64,000 nucleotides of DNA from the NCBI GenBank assembly GCA_049325275.1, contig JBMOLU010000039.1:5299-69298 (forward strand), given 5' to 3'. The notes under the pieces were generated by a model. The model searched no databases and was not told where the DNA came from. It was given only the letters and a program-made list of their open reading frames with translations. Made by a program: the position numbers and the translations under genes. The DNA comes from CAIQJJ01 sp049325275. Lineage in GTDB: Bacteria > Chloroflexota > Anaerolineae > Anaerolineales > UBA4823. This document shows, one piece after another, positions 32,853 through 41,294 of this stretch. Numbering within the stretch: position 1 is the stretch's first letter; each line of letters begins with the position of its first letter.

Positions 32853-34619
32853 ATGTACACACTTGGTATCAATGCTGCCTTTCACGATCCCGCAGCTTGC
32901 CTGGTTCACGATGGACGCGTTCTTGCGGCTGCTGAGGAAGAGCGCTTTACGCGCATCAAGCACGGCAAGCGCCCGATTCCCTTTTCGACGTACGAACTCC
33001 CTTACCACGCCATCGACTACTGCCTGGCCGAAGCGGGTATCCGCCTGGCCGACGTGGATCACGTGGCTTATTCCTTCGATCCGTACCCCTTGTTGGGCCG
33101 TTACCGTGGGGACGAAGAAATCCGCCTGCCCCTTGAGCCGAGCGCTCACCCCACGCCCGAAGAGTGGACATCGCCCTGGGACCCCTTGTTTTTGTCTTCC
33201 ATCGTGAACGCACCTCGCCTTTTGGAGTCGGGGGCACCTTTTCACATCTACGACCGTTTCCGGGATGTGCGCAAGGCCGGCAACGGTAACGGCTACCGCT
33301 ACCGGTGGCATTTCGTCTCCCATCATATGGCCCACGCCGCCAGCGCCTTTTTCGCTGCGCCTTTCGAACACGCCGCCGTGATGACCCTCGACGGCCGCGG
33401 CGAACGCGCCACTACTACCCTCGGCGTCGGCCGCGGTATGGCGATCCAGTGCCTGGCGCAGACCGATATGCCGCACTCGCTGGGGATGCTTTACGAGAAC
33501 GTCACCGCTTACCTGGGCTTTATGCACTCTTCGGACGAGTTCAAGGTGATGGCGCTTGCCTCGTATGGCGGGCCGGCCTACCTCAACGAGTTCCGCAGCA
33601 TGGTCCGCCTCACCGGTGACGGACGCTATACGATCGCCGGCTCGAGTGTACCGGAACTCGAAAAGCGCTTTGGCCCTCGCCGCCAGCGCGGCGAGGCGCT
33701 CGAACAGCACCATTACGACATTGCCTATGCGGCGCAGGCTGTCCTCGAGGAAACCGTGCTCGAACTGGCGCGTCTGCTTCACGCCAGCACCGGCGAAAAG
33801 GACCTGTGCCTCGCCGGCGGCGTGGCCCTCAACTGCGTGATGAACGCCCGTCTGCGCGATGAAGGGCCTTTCGAGCGCATTTGGGTACAACCGGCCTCCG
33901 GCGATGCCGGCACGGCGCTGGGTGCCGCCCTGTGGGTGGATGCCCAGGAAAGCGGCCGCAAGCAACGTGCCTGGCAGATGGATCACGTTTTCCTCGGGCC
34001 GGGTTACGACAACACAGAAATCGAGCATTTTCTCAAATGGAGCAAAACCCCCTACGAACGCCCCGCCGATATCATCGGAACGGCTGCCGACTTGCTGGCC
34101 CAAGACAAGATCGTCGGCTGGTTCAGCGGGCGCCTCGAATTCGGCCCGCGCGCGCTGGGTTCGCGTTCGATGTTGTCTTCACCGATCCCACACTGGATGA
34201 AGGACCGCATCAACGACGTCAAGGGCCGCGAAAACTTCCGCCCGGTTGCCCCTGTGGTGCTCGAGGAGCAGGCGCAGAACTGGTTCCAGGGGGCGAGCAC
34301 TTCTCCTTTTATGCTCTTTACCTTCGATGTGCAGCCCGAACACGTCGACCATATCCCGGCAGCCCGCCACGTGGATGGCACGGCTCGCGTGCAGACGATC
34401 AACCGGGCACAGCATCCCGCCTACTATGAAGTCGTGCGCGCCTTTGGGGCTCGCACCGGCGTGCCGATCTTGATCAACACTTCCTTCAACACGCGCGGCC
34501 AGCCGATCGTTTGTACGCCGCAAGACGCCGTCGAAAGCTTTTGGACTTCAGCCATGGACGCGCTCGTACTCGGTTCTTTCTTGATCGAAAAACCGGAAGC
34601 AGACGGAGGAAACCGATGA
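32853..34619 (+). CDS. Carbamoyltransferase (NodU/CmcH family)
   Basis: The 588-residue protein has the N-terminal ASKHA-type domain (LGINAAFHDPAACLVHDGRVLAAAEEERFTRIKH), the metal and substrate region HHMAHAASAFFAAPFEHAAVMTLDGRGE, and LAGGVALNCVMNARL. The C-terminal YrdC-like domain follows with GRLEFGPRALGSRSM and NTSFNTRGQPIVCTP. It transfers carbamoyl from carbamoyl phosphate to a hydroxyl, here most likely on a sugar. It ends in an ATGA overlap with the next gene. Confidence 0.93.
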   Translation: MYTLGINAAFHDPAACLVHDGRVLAAAEEERFTRIKHGKRPIPFSTYELPYHAIDYCLAEAGIRLADVDHVAYSFDPYPLLGRYRGDEEIRLPLEPSAHPTPEEWTSPWDPLFLSSIVNAPRLLESGAPFHIYDRFRDVRKAGNGNGYRYRWHFVSHHMAHAASAFFAAPFEHAAVMTLDGRGERATTTLGVGRGMAIQCLAQTDMPHSLGMLYENVTAYLGFMHSSDEFKVMALASYGGPAYLNEFRSMVRLTGDGRYTIAGSSVPELEKRFGPRRQRGEALEQHHYDIAYAAQAVLEETVLELARLLHASTGEKDLCLAGGVALNCVMNARLRDEGPFERIWVQPASGDAGTALGAALWVDAQESGRKQRAWQMDHVFLGPGYDNTEIEHFLKWSKTPYERPADIIGTAADLLAQDKIVGWFSGRLEFGPRALGSRSMLSSPIPHWMKDRINDVKGRENFRPVAPVVLEEQAQNWFQGASTSPFMLFTFDVQPEHVDHIPAARHVDGTARVQTINRAQHPAYYEVVRAFGARTGVPILINTSFNTRGQPIVCTPQDAVESFWTSAMDALVLGSFLIEKPEADGGNR

Positions 34620-35617
34620 ATTTGCCGGTATCGGTTGTGGTGCCTACTTGTAACCGGCCCGAGATGCTGGATCGTTGCCTGGCGGCCCTGGTTGTGCAGC
34701 GTTTCGATCCGTCGGCCTATGAGATTCTCGTCGTTCACGATGGCGCCCTGCCGGGGAAGGGCCTGGCCGTTCAGCGCATCATTACCCGGCACGCTTCGCG
34801 CCCAAACCGGCCGGTGATCCGTTATCTTCCCTTGAGAGCGCGTACCGGCCCGGCAGCTGCCCGCAATGTAGGTTGGCGGGCGGCGCGCGGGCGTGTGATT
34901 GCCTTTACCGACGACGACTGCATTCCCTCGCCGGGCTGGCTGCAAGCCGGGCTGGCAGCCTTTACCGACGGCATTGCCGGCGTTTCGGGGCAGGTGGTCA
35001 TGCCCTTGCCCGATCCCTTGACCGACTACGCCCAAAATGCTGCCGGACTGACGCGTTCTCGCTTTGTGACCGCCAACTGTTTCTACCGGCGTGACGTGCT
35101 GGCGATGGTCGGTGGCTTCGACGAGCGTTTCCACGAAGCCTGGCGTGAAGACAGCGATCTGTACTTTACGATCTTGAAACACCGCGATAGCCATGGGCGG
35201 CCTTTGCGCCTGGTGGACGCACCCCACGCGGTTGTCGTTCATCCCGTCCGGCCTGCTCGTTGGGGCATCAGCTTACAGCAACAGCGAAAAAGTTACTACA
35301 ACGCCTTGTTGTACAAGAAACACCCGGCGTTGTACCGCTACTGGTTGGGGCCGGTAACGCCCTGGCGCTATTACGCCATTGCTGCCGCAGCCCTGGCAGC
35401 CTTGCTGGCGCTTGCAGGCAGGCGGCGTCTGTTGGCGGCCCTGGCGGGAGGCACCTGGGCCGTGTTGACGGCCCGCTTCTGCCGTTCACGCCTGCATGGT
35501 ACCCGTAAAACGCCCGGCCACGTTGCCGAGATGGCCCTTACCTCGTTTCTTATCCCTTTCCTGTCCATCTTTTGGCGGCTGCGCGGGGCGATCCGTTTTG
35601 GAGTGTTTTTCCTATGA
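34616..35617 (+). CDS. GT2 glycosyltransferase with C-terminal membrane segments
   Basis: ATG 34616 overlaps the carbamoyltransferase stop and has GGAGGAAA upstream. The 333-residue GT2 begins VSVVVPTCNRPEMLDRCLAALV, then GPAAARNVGWRAARGRVIAFTDDDCIPSPGWL (the DDD metal-binding motif) and WREDSDLYFTI. Two hydrophobic helices near residues 248-290 anchor it to the membrane. The next gene starts in its stop codon. Confidence 0.9.
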   Translation: MNLPVSVVVPTCNRPEMLDRCLAALVVQRFDPSAYEILVVHDGALPGKGLAVQRIITRHASRPNRPVIRYLPLRARTGPAAARNVGWRAARGRVIAFTDDDCIPSPGWLQAGLAAFTDGIAGVSGQVVMPLPDPLTDYAQNAAGLTRSRFVTANCFYRRDVLAMVGGFDERFHEAWREDSDLYFTILKHRDSHGRPLRLVDAPHAVVVHPVRPARWGISLQQQRKSYYNALLYKKHPALYRYWLGPVTPWRYYAIAAAALAALLALAGRRRLLAALAGGTWAVLTARFCRSRLHGTRKTPGHVAEMALTSFLIPFLSIFWRLRGAIRFGVFFL

Positions 35618-36480
35618 ACCGTATTTCTATTGTTATGCCAACATATAACCGCTGCGCGGTGGTCTTGCGCAGTTTGCACTATCTGCATTCCCTGGAGGCC
35701 GATTACCCCATCATCGTGGTCAACAACGCCTCAACCGACGAAACCTCGGCGGCGATCCGCAGGTACTATCCGCGCGTCGAACTGGTGGAACTCGACCAGA
35801 ACATCGGAGCGGTGGCGCGCAACAACGGCGCCGCGCGCGTCCAGACGCCCTACGTGGCCTTTACCGATGACGATGCCTGGTGGGCGCGCGGCGCCTTGAG
35901 CCGTGCGGCAGACTATTTCGATCTGCATCCCGGCCTGGGGCTTGTCCAGGCGCGTATCCTGGTAAACCACGAGGAACGGCTCGATCCCACCTGCGCCGTG
36001 ATGGCCCACACGCCCTTGCCTCGCCCCGAAGGAATCCCCGGGTACCCGATTTTGGGTTTCGTGGCCGCCACGATCGCCGTCCGTTTGTCGGCCTTTCAAG
36101 AAGCCGGCGGTTTCGATGCCTACATGGGCACTGGCGGCGAAGAAGCCCTGTTAGCCATCGACCTGGCGCGCAACGGCTGGCATCTGGCTTACCTGCCCGA
36201 CGTCGTTTCGCACCATTACCCGTCCGACGTTCGTGACCGCGCCTACCGTGAAACCGAAGGCGCCCGCAACGCCATCTGGACGGCCTGGCTGCGCCGCTCG
36301 TGGCGCCATGCGCTCAAAGTCACCGGCGAGGTCACGCAGCGCAGCCTGCGGGACCCCAACATGTTCAGAGCGTTGATCGAGGCCCTCGGCGGCTTGCCAA
36401 GAGTGCTGAGCAGGCGCCGGCAGGTTTCAGCAGACCTGGAAGCACAGTTGTCTCGCCTTGAAACCATGCATAGTTCGTGA
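35614..36480 (+). CDS. GT2 glycosyltransferase
   Basis: The ATG forms an ATGA overlap with the preceding gene. The 288-residue enzyme has ISIVMPTYNRCAVVLRSLHYL, IIVVNNASTDETSAAI, GAVARNNGAARVQTPYVAFTDDDAWW (DDD motif) and GTGGEEALLAIDLARNGW, a standard inverting GT2 pattern. No membrane helix is evident. Its end overlaps the GTG of the next gene. Confidence 0.9.
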   Translation: MNRISIVMPTYNRCAVVLRSLHYLHSLEADYPIIVVNNASTDETSAAIRRYYPRVELVELDQNIGAVARNNGAARVQTPYVAFTDDDAWWARGALSRAADYFDLHPGLGLVQARILVNHEERLDPTCAVMAHTPLPRPEGIPGYPILGFVAATIAVRLSAFQEAGGFDAYMGTGGEEALLAIDLARNGWHLAYLPDVVSHHYPSDVRDRAYRETEGARNAIWTAWLRRSWRHALKVTGEVTQRSLRDPNMFRALIEALGGLPRVLSRRRQVSADLEAQLSRLETMHSS

Positions 36481-37583
36481 CGATGGTTCTTCCGCCGTTG
36501 ACTGCTGGTTGGCGCAATATCCGGCGCTTGCTCGTCATGCGCCTCGATAACATCGGTGACGTTATCTTGCTGGGGCCGGCGCTACAGGCGATTCGGGAGA
36601 ACTTGCCCGATGCGCACGTGACCCTCATGGCCAGTACAGCCGGCAGCCAGGCAGCCATGCTGCTGCCGGGAAGCGTCGATGATGTGCTCCCCTGGCGCGT
36701 GCTCTGGCAAGACCTGGGCCGGCTGCCTTTCGATCCGGATGCGGAATGGCGCCTGATCGATCGGTTGCGGGCCGGACTTTTCGACGCCGCCCTCATCTTT
36801 ACCAGCTTTCACCAAACGCCGTTTCCGGCGGGGCTTGCCTGTGCTTTGGCCGAGATTCCGCTGCGCGTCGGCGAATCGAAAGAACGTGGTACGGGCGAGT
36901 TGACCTTTGCCGTGCCTGCGGCGCCGGACAATTTGCACCAGGCCGAACGCAATCTGCGCCTCCTGGAATATCTCGGCTTTCGCATCCGCCAGCGCCAGTT
37001 GTCCATTCGCCTGCCTTTCAGCGCACGCAAAAGTGCCAACGATTTGTTGACGGTAAAAGGGGTGCCCCCTGATAGGCCCTACATTTTGCTGGCGCCCTGG
37101 GCGAGCTGCCAGGCGCGCACCTACTTTCCCGACCGCTTTGGTACTGCTGCGCGGCAGTTGGCCCATCGCCTCGGTTGGGCGGTGGTTGTCGTGGGCCGCG
37201 AGAGCGATCGTCCGCACTGCCAGGAAGTGCTGGCGCCCTTGGGCAAGTGCGGGGTCGATTTGATCGGAAAAACCACCGTCCCTGAGATGGCCGCACTCGT
37301 TACCCGGGCAAGCCTGGCGCTGGCGAACAACACATCCATCTTGCACATTGCCGATGCTGCCCAGACCCCCATGGTGATCACCTATTCAGGCACAGAACTG
37401 CATAGCCAGTGGGCCCCGCGCCAGTCGCCGGCGCGTATCTTGAATAAAGCGACGTTTTGCAGCCCGTGCTATGCCTTTCAGTGTCCTTATGGACGGGAAT
37501 GCCTCGACATCACCCCCGACGAAATCGTCCAGGCTGCCCTGGCGTGCCTTGAGGAGGCGAAAATGGCGAGGGTGATGGTTTAG
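36477..37583 (+). CDS. GT9 heptosyltransferase-like enzyme
   Basis: The start is GTG 36477 in a GTGA overlap; ATG 36483 is the alternative. The 368-residue enzyme has LLVMRLDNIGDVILLGPALQAIRENLP, ILLAPWASCQARTYFPDRF, VVVGRESD and LANNTSILHIADAAQTPMVITYSGTE, followed by a Cys-containing CSPCYAFQCPYGRECL. It is the third full-length GT9 in the cluster and its last glycosyltransferase. Confidence 0.88.
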   Translation: MTMVLPPLTAGWRNIRRLLVMRLDNIGDVILLGPALQAIRENLPDAHVTLMASTAGSQAAMLLPGSVDDVLPWRVLWQDLGRLPFDPDAEWRLIDRLRAGLFDAALIFTSFHQTPFPAGLACALAEIPLRVGESKERGTGELTFAVPAAPDNLHQAERNLRLLEYLGFRIRQRQLSIRLPFSARKSANDLLTVKGVPPDRPYILLAPWASCQARTYFPDRFGTAARQLAHRLGWAVVVVGRESDRPHCQEVLAPLGKCGVDLIGKTTVPEMAALVTRASLALANNTSILHIADAAQTPMVITYSGTELHSQWAPRQSPARILNKATFCSPCYAFQCPYGRECLDITPDEIVQAALACLEEAKMARVMV

Positions 37584-37624
37584 CGCCATGCCCTTTACAG
37601 GCGTGTGTGTGATAAAGGACTGCG

Positions 37625-39415
37625 ATGAACGAAAAAAACAAACATTTACCTTTCTTGTCGACGGTTGTCGCCATTGCCCTGGCTGCCATCCTCATCGGAG
37701 GCATCCTGATGGTTCCCTATCGCAGCTTGCAAGCTCCTCACGGCGCTTCCCAGGCACGTATGCACTGGAATACCAAAAACAGTACCCGTTTTGCCGGCGC
37801 CAACCTGGAAGATGTGGCTGCACGCGTGAGCCTGGCCGTCTACCCGGCCACCCAGGCAGGAAACAGGCCGCATGTCGTCATTCTCTTCACCCCAGAAGAC
37901 TGGCTGGCGGGGTTACAGGCTGCATCGCTGCTCAGGCCGCTCGATGCTGTCCTTCTGCCGGCTACATCGCAGGTTGCCGAGACGATCGAGATGCTTGCGC
38001 CGCAGGGGGCCGATGCGTTGGATGGCGTGCAAGTGCTGCTCATCGGTGATGCGCAGGTTGGTGAAACCGGTCTTACAGCTTTACGCATCGATGCTGGCGA
38101 TATTCGTGACTTGCGCAGCCGTGTCGGCCCTCCTTTGCGCCACGCCGTTCTCGTTCACCCCCAGGATGCTGGTTCGGCTTTGCTGGCTGCTCCCTGGGCC
38201 GCTTACAGCAGCGATCTGGTTCTCGTCGATCCGGCCGATGCTCCCGACGGCATACCGGTTTACGTTCTGGGCGACGTGCCAAACACAGAGAATGTGGCCG
38301 GAGTCGCCGACCATATCACCGGCCGCAGCCCGGCCGACCTCGCCGTACGCTTTGCCGCTTACGCGGCCCCACAGGACCCTGGTTTTGGCTGGGGGTTCAA
38401 CGCCAGCACCACCACCGGTTATCGCGCCTACACGCTGGCGCTGGCCGAACAGCCTGCCACCGCGCTGCTCAGCGCCAACCTGGCGCGGCGCGGTAAGCCC
38501 GGTCCGTTGCTTTGGACGGAGCGAGATGCGTTGCCGCAGGTGGTCAACAACTACATCTGGAGCCAGCGGGCTGCTTTTTGGGTTACCCCCAGCGAAGGGC
38601 CTTTTCACCATTTCTGGATTCTAGGGGACAGGGCACAGATTTCTTTCGTGGTACAGGGGCAGGCCGACTACGCCGTCGAAATTGGCCCTTACCTGGGTAA
38701 AGGTGTTGGCATGAGCGGGATCGATTTTTTGGCTACGGCCTGGGTTGCATTCGGTTTGGCGTCTGCCGCCTGGATTATCTTTCACCAGGCGAGGTTTCTG
38801 GCGCAGCAAAACTGGGTCATGCGCCTGGCCTGGCCGCTGCTTGCGATGATGATCGGGCCTTTCGGTATCCCTTTCTACTACCTGGCCTACAACCGGCCGG
38901 TCATCCGGCACAACGAGATGCAGGTATGGGATCGGCCTTTGTGGTTGCAAGGGCTGGTGGCCACCGTCTCTGCGGTGGGTTTTGGCGCTGCCATCATGAT
39001 CGCTACCGGCTTTATCGTCACCCAGTTGGGTGCGCCGTTGCTTCCTTCCCGCCTTCCGGTGCTATTCTTGCTCGGAACCCCCATGATTTTGATCATGATC
39101 ATCAACTATGTGGTGGCCGTGCTCGTTTCGTGGTTGCTCTTCCAAACGCCGATGCTGGCTTCTTTTCTTGGGCTATCCTACGTGGAAACGCTGCCCAGGT
39201 CGCTGTCCATGGTGCTGGTTTCGATGAGCGCCGCTGCCCTGGCGATGAATCCCGGTATGTGGTGGTTGATGATGTCTAAAGTGCCCATGATGCCTACCGA
39301 AGAGTCGATCCTCTGGTTTGGGGTCATGTTTTTTACCGCCTTTTTGGCGTTGTTGATGGCCTGGCCCTTCAACTATCTGCTGGTACGCCGGCAGCGCAAG
39401 AGCGGGCTAATGTAG
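37625..39415 (+). CDS. Membrane protein with CWB2-like ectodomain and DUF4396-like C-terminal domain
   Basis: The 596-residue protein has an N-terminal helix (about 10-30), a large extracytoplasmic domain and about five C-terminal helices. The ectodomain contains VSLAVYPAT...PHVVILFTPEDWLAGLQAASLL...AVLLPATS...VQVLLIGD, resembling cell-wall-binding repeat 2. The membrane part (WVMRLAWPLLAMMIGPFGIPFYYLAYNRP...AMNPGMWWLM) may be a DUF4396 domain, named from memory. Function unknown. It heads a three-gene operon with a paralogue of its ectodomain. Confidence 0.75.
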   Translation: MNEKNKHLPFLSTVVAIALAAILIGGILMVPYRSLQAPHGASQARMHWNTKNSTRFAGANLEDVAARVSLAVYPATQAGNRPHVVILFTPEDWLAGLQAASLLRPLDAVLLPATSQVAETIEMLAPQGADALDGVQVLLIGDAQVGETGLTALRIDAGDIRDLRSRVGPPLRHAVLVHPQDAGSALLAAPWAAYSSDLVLVDPADAPDGIPVYVLGDVPNTENVAGVADHITGRSPADLAVRFAAYAAPQDPGFGWGFNASTTTGYRAYTLALAEQPATALLSANLARRGKPGPLLWTERDALPQVVNNYIWSQRAAFWVTPSEGPFHHFWILGDRAQISFVVQGQADYAVEIGPYLGKGVGMSGIDFLATAWVAFGLASAAWIIFHQARFLAQQNWVMRLAWPLLAMMIGPFGIPFYYLAYNRPVIRHNEMQVWDRPLWLQGLVATVSAVGFGAAIMIATGFIVTQLGAPLLPSRLPVLFLLGTPMILIMIINYVVAVLVSWLLFQTPMLASFLGLSYVETLPRSLSMVLVSMSAAALAMNPGMWWLMMSKVPMMPTEESILWFGVMFFTAFLALLMAWPFNYLLVRRQRKSGLM

Positions 39416-39425
39416 GAGCATCCTG

Positions 39426-40673
39426 ATGAGAATAACCCTTTTTGCTTTGTCCGGCCTGTTGTTTGGTGTTGTGCTGACGATGGGCGCTCTGTCTTTCTAC
39501 GAAACCGTTTACATCCCTGCCGGCGAACCGGGCGAGATGCCCTTCCTGGCGCAAAACCAGCGGCTCGTCACGGTCAATACGACGCGGGTAGGTTCGGACG
39601 ACCCGGTCGAAACGGCCGTTTCTGTTTCGCAAATCATCTATCCCGCTACCGAAACGGAGAACACACCCGGAGCAGTGATCCTGGTCAACCGTCATTCGTT
39701 GGCCGAGGTGCTTGTGGCTGCCAGCCGGGTACAGCACTTCCCGGTCAACGCGCCTTTGTTGTACGTGAACGAGGACGGCATGCCTGCCCTGACGCGCCAG
39801 GAGCTACTTCGTTTGGGGCCGGAAGGCGTGCCGATGGATGGAAACGTGCAGGTTTACCTGGTTGGCACGCTTGGTGAAAACATACGCCGTGAAGTGGAGG
39901 CTATGGGGTTCAAAACGCGTACGCTCCATGCCGCAAGTCCCATCGAGCTGGCCGTGGTGGCCGACGACTGGACGGCAACACAGCACGGCGATCACCGAAA
40001 CGAAGTGGCCGTTGTTAACCTCGATCACCTCGAGGCCGGTATCCCCAGCGCTTTTTGGAACGCACATCGGGGTGATGGCCTGGCCTTTGTGACCGACGAA
40101 GGCGTTCCCCCGGCCACCGCCGAAATGCTGCAACGCCGCGCCAACGGCCCGTGGCTGTACTTGTTTGGCGACGAAAGCATCATTTCAGCCGAAACGGCAC
40201 GCACGCTGGCCGCCTACGGCCAGGTGACACGCTTGGTTGGCAGCACACCCGCCGAAGTCAGCGCTTTTTTTGCCGCTTTTTACGACGAGGGCAAAGACTG
40301 GGGCGGTTGGTTCTGGCTGGCGGCGCGCCGTTTCGGGTGGGGCATTCGCGAGGCCGGGCACAATGCTATTTTTGTCAACCTGGATGGCCCGGGCGGCTGG
40401 CAGAATGCCCTTCCGGCGACCACGCTCAGCCATATGGGCAAACATGCGCCGGTTTTGATCCTTGAGAATGGGCGCATTCCCGATTCCGTCGCCGCTTTCC
40501 TGCGGGCGATTCGGCCTTATGAAACGGCGCCCCGGCAGCAGTTGCTTAACCACGGCTGGGTTATTGGCGGCGAAGAAACTATCCGTTGGGAAGTGCAGGT
40601 CCAACTCGATCGCTTGCTGGAAGCTTATCCGTTGCCCGGTTTTGCAGATCAAACAGGAAGCGAGCAACCGTGA
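39426..40673 (+). CDS. Membrane-anchored CWB2-like protein
   Basis: The 415-residue protein has an N-terminal signal anchor (ITLFALSGLLFGVVLTMGAL) and then an ectodomain related to that of the upstream gene: VSQIIYPATE...GAVILVNRHSLAEVLVAASRVQ...APLLYVNEDG...VQVYLVGTLGE. Similar blocks recur around ELAVVADDWTATQ and WLYLFGDESIISAETARTLAAYG, giving about three CWB2-type units. It could bind cell-wall or surface polymer. The next gene starts in its stop codon. Confidence 0.75.
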   Translation: MRITLFALSGLLFGVVLTMGALSFYETVYIPAGEPGEMPFLAQNQRLVTVNTTRVGSDDPVETAVSVSQIIYPATETENTPGAVILVNRHSLAEVLVAASRVQHFPVNAPLLYVNEDGMPALTRQELLRLGPEGVPMDGNVQVYLVGTLGENIRREVEAMGFKTRTLHAASPIELAVVADDWTATQHGDHRNEVAVVNLDHLEAGIPSAFWNAHRGDGLAFVTDEGVPPATAEMLQRRANGPWLYLFGDESIISAETARTLAAYGQVTRLVGSTPAEVSAFFAAFYDEGKDWGGWFWLAARRFGWGIREAGHNAIFVNLDGPGGWQNALPATTLSHMGKHAPVLILENGRIPDSVAAFLRAIRPYETAPRQQLLNHGWVIGGEETIRWEVQVQLDRLLEAYPLPGFADQTGSEQP

Positions 40674-41044
40674 ACAAGACAGAATCTCCTCACGAGCAAG
40701 GCGCTATGCAAGCGCTTGGGCACAGATTGGCCCGGCACTATACGGCTCCTTTTCCAGAAGCCGACGAACCTTCTGAATGCCCCTTCCCGCGTACGATCGT
40801 ACGCAGCACGTGGGCCGGTGTTGGCCTCGGCGCGCTATTTGGGCTGCTCATCCATTTTTTACTGTACGGTTCCGTGCTGGCCATTCCGGGTGCAGAAGCC
40901 CTCTACGCCATGGCGCCCTATACCTTTGCCGCCTTTTGGATGGCGACCGGCAGCGCGTTTGGTTTGGCCGTTGGCGGCATTGGCGCGATACTGCTTTTTC
41001 GCACCAGGCCCGGCCAGCAGGGTGCCGGAGAGACCTCACGTTAA
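40670..41044 (+). CDS. Small two-helix membrane protein
   Basis: GTG 40670 overlaps the previous TGA (GTGA). The 124-residue product has a soluble N-terminus and two hydrophobic helices, WAGVGLGALFGLLIHFLLYGSVLAIPGA and FAAFWMATGSAFGLAVGGIGAILLF. It was not recognised as any named family. Because of the overlap it is probably a small membrane partner of the two CWB2-like proteins. Confidence 0.7.
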   Translation: MNKTESPHEQGAMQALGHRLARHYTAPFPEADEPSECPFPRTIVRSTWAGVGLGALFGLLIHFLLYGSVLAIPGAEALYAMAPYTFAAFWMATGSAFGLAVGGIGAILLFRTRPGQQGAGETSR

Positions 41045-41093
41045 GGCTTCCGAAGCCTTCTCCGACAGGCTGCTAGTTTGATCGTGCGCAAGC

Positions 41094-41157
41094 GAACTTG
41101 TATCGAGGCTTATACCCTACAGGTACATCTCGATACAGGTTCAAAAGGCCGTTTTTT
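41094..41157 (+). terminator. Inverted repeat with downstream T-run after the CWB2-like operon
   Basis: GAACTTGTATCGAG (41094-41107) can pair with CTCGATACAGGTTC (41129-41142), 13 of 14 positions plus one G-U pair, around a 21-base loop. A run of six T (41152-41157) starts ten bases later, further away than in ordinary intrinsic terminators. It lies 50 bases after the operon stop, so a terminator or a part of a larger repeat is plausible. Confidence 0.4.
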
Positions 41158-41179
41158 AGTAGCATTGGGTATCTCAGAG

Positions 41180-41279
41180 GCTGTCTAAGCAAGGTGCAAG
41201 GCACTTTGCCGACGAGAAACAGGCGTTATCTACCCTTATGAAAGTGCGTCGTACCTGTCGGCGGCATTTTTCAGACAGT
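41180..41279 (+). mobile_element. MITE-like element, copy 3
   Basis: The 100-bp copy begins GCTGTCTAAGC (a 3-base deletion relative to copy 1) and ends TTTTTCAGACAGT. Flanks are TCTCAGAG on the left (41172-41179) and TCTCAGGA on the right (41281-41288), an imperfect target duplication. The right flank supplies the AGGAGA ribosome-binding site of the PHP gene, whose start is 15 bases after the element. Confidence 0.8.
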
Positions 41280-41294
41280 CTCTCAGGAGAAAAC

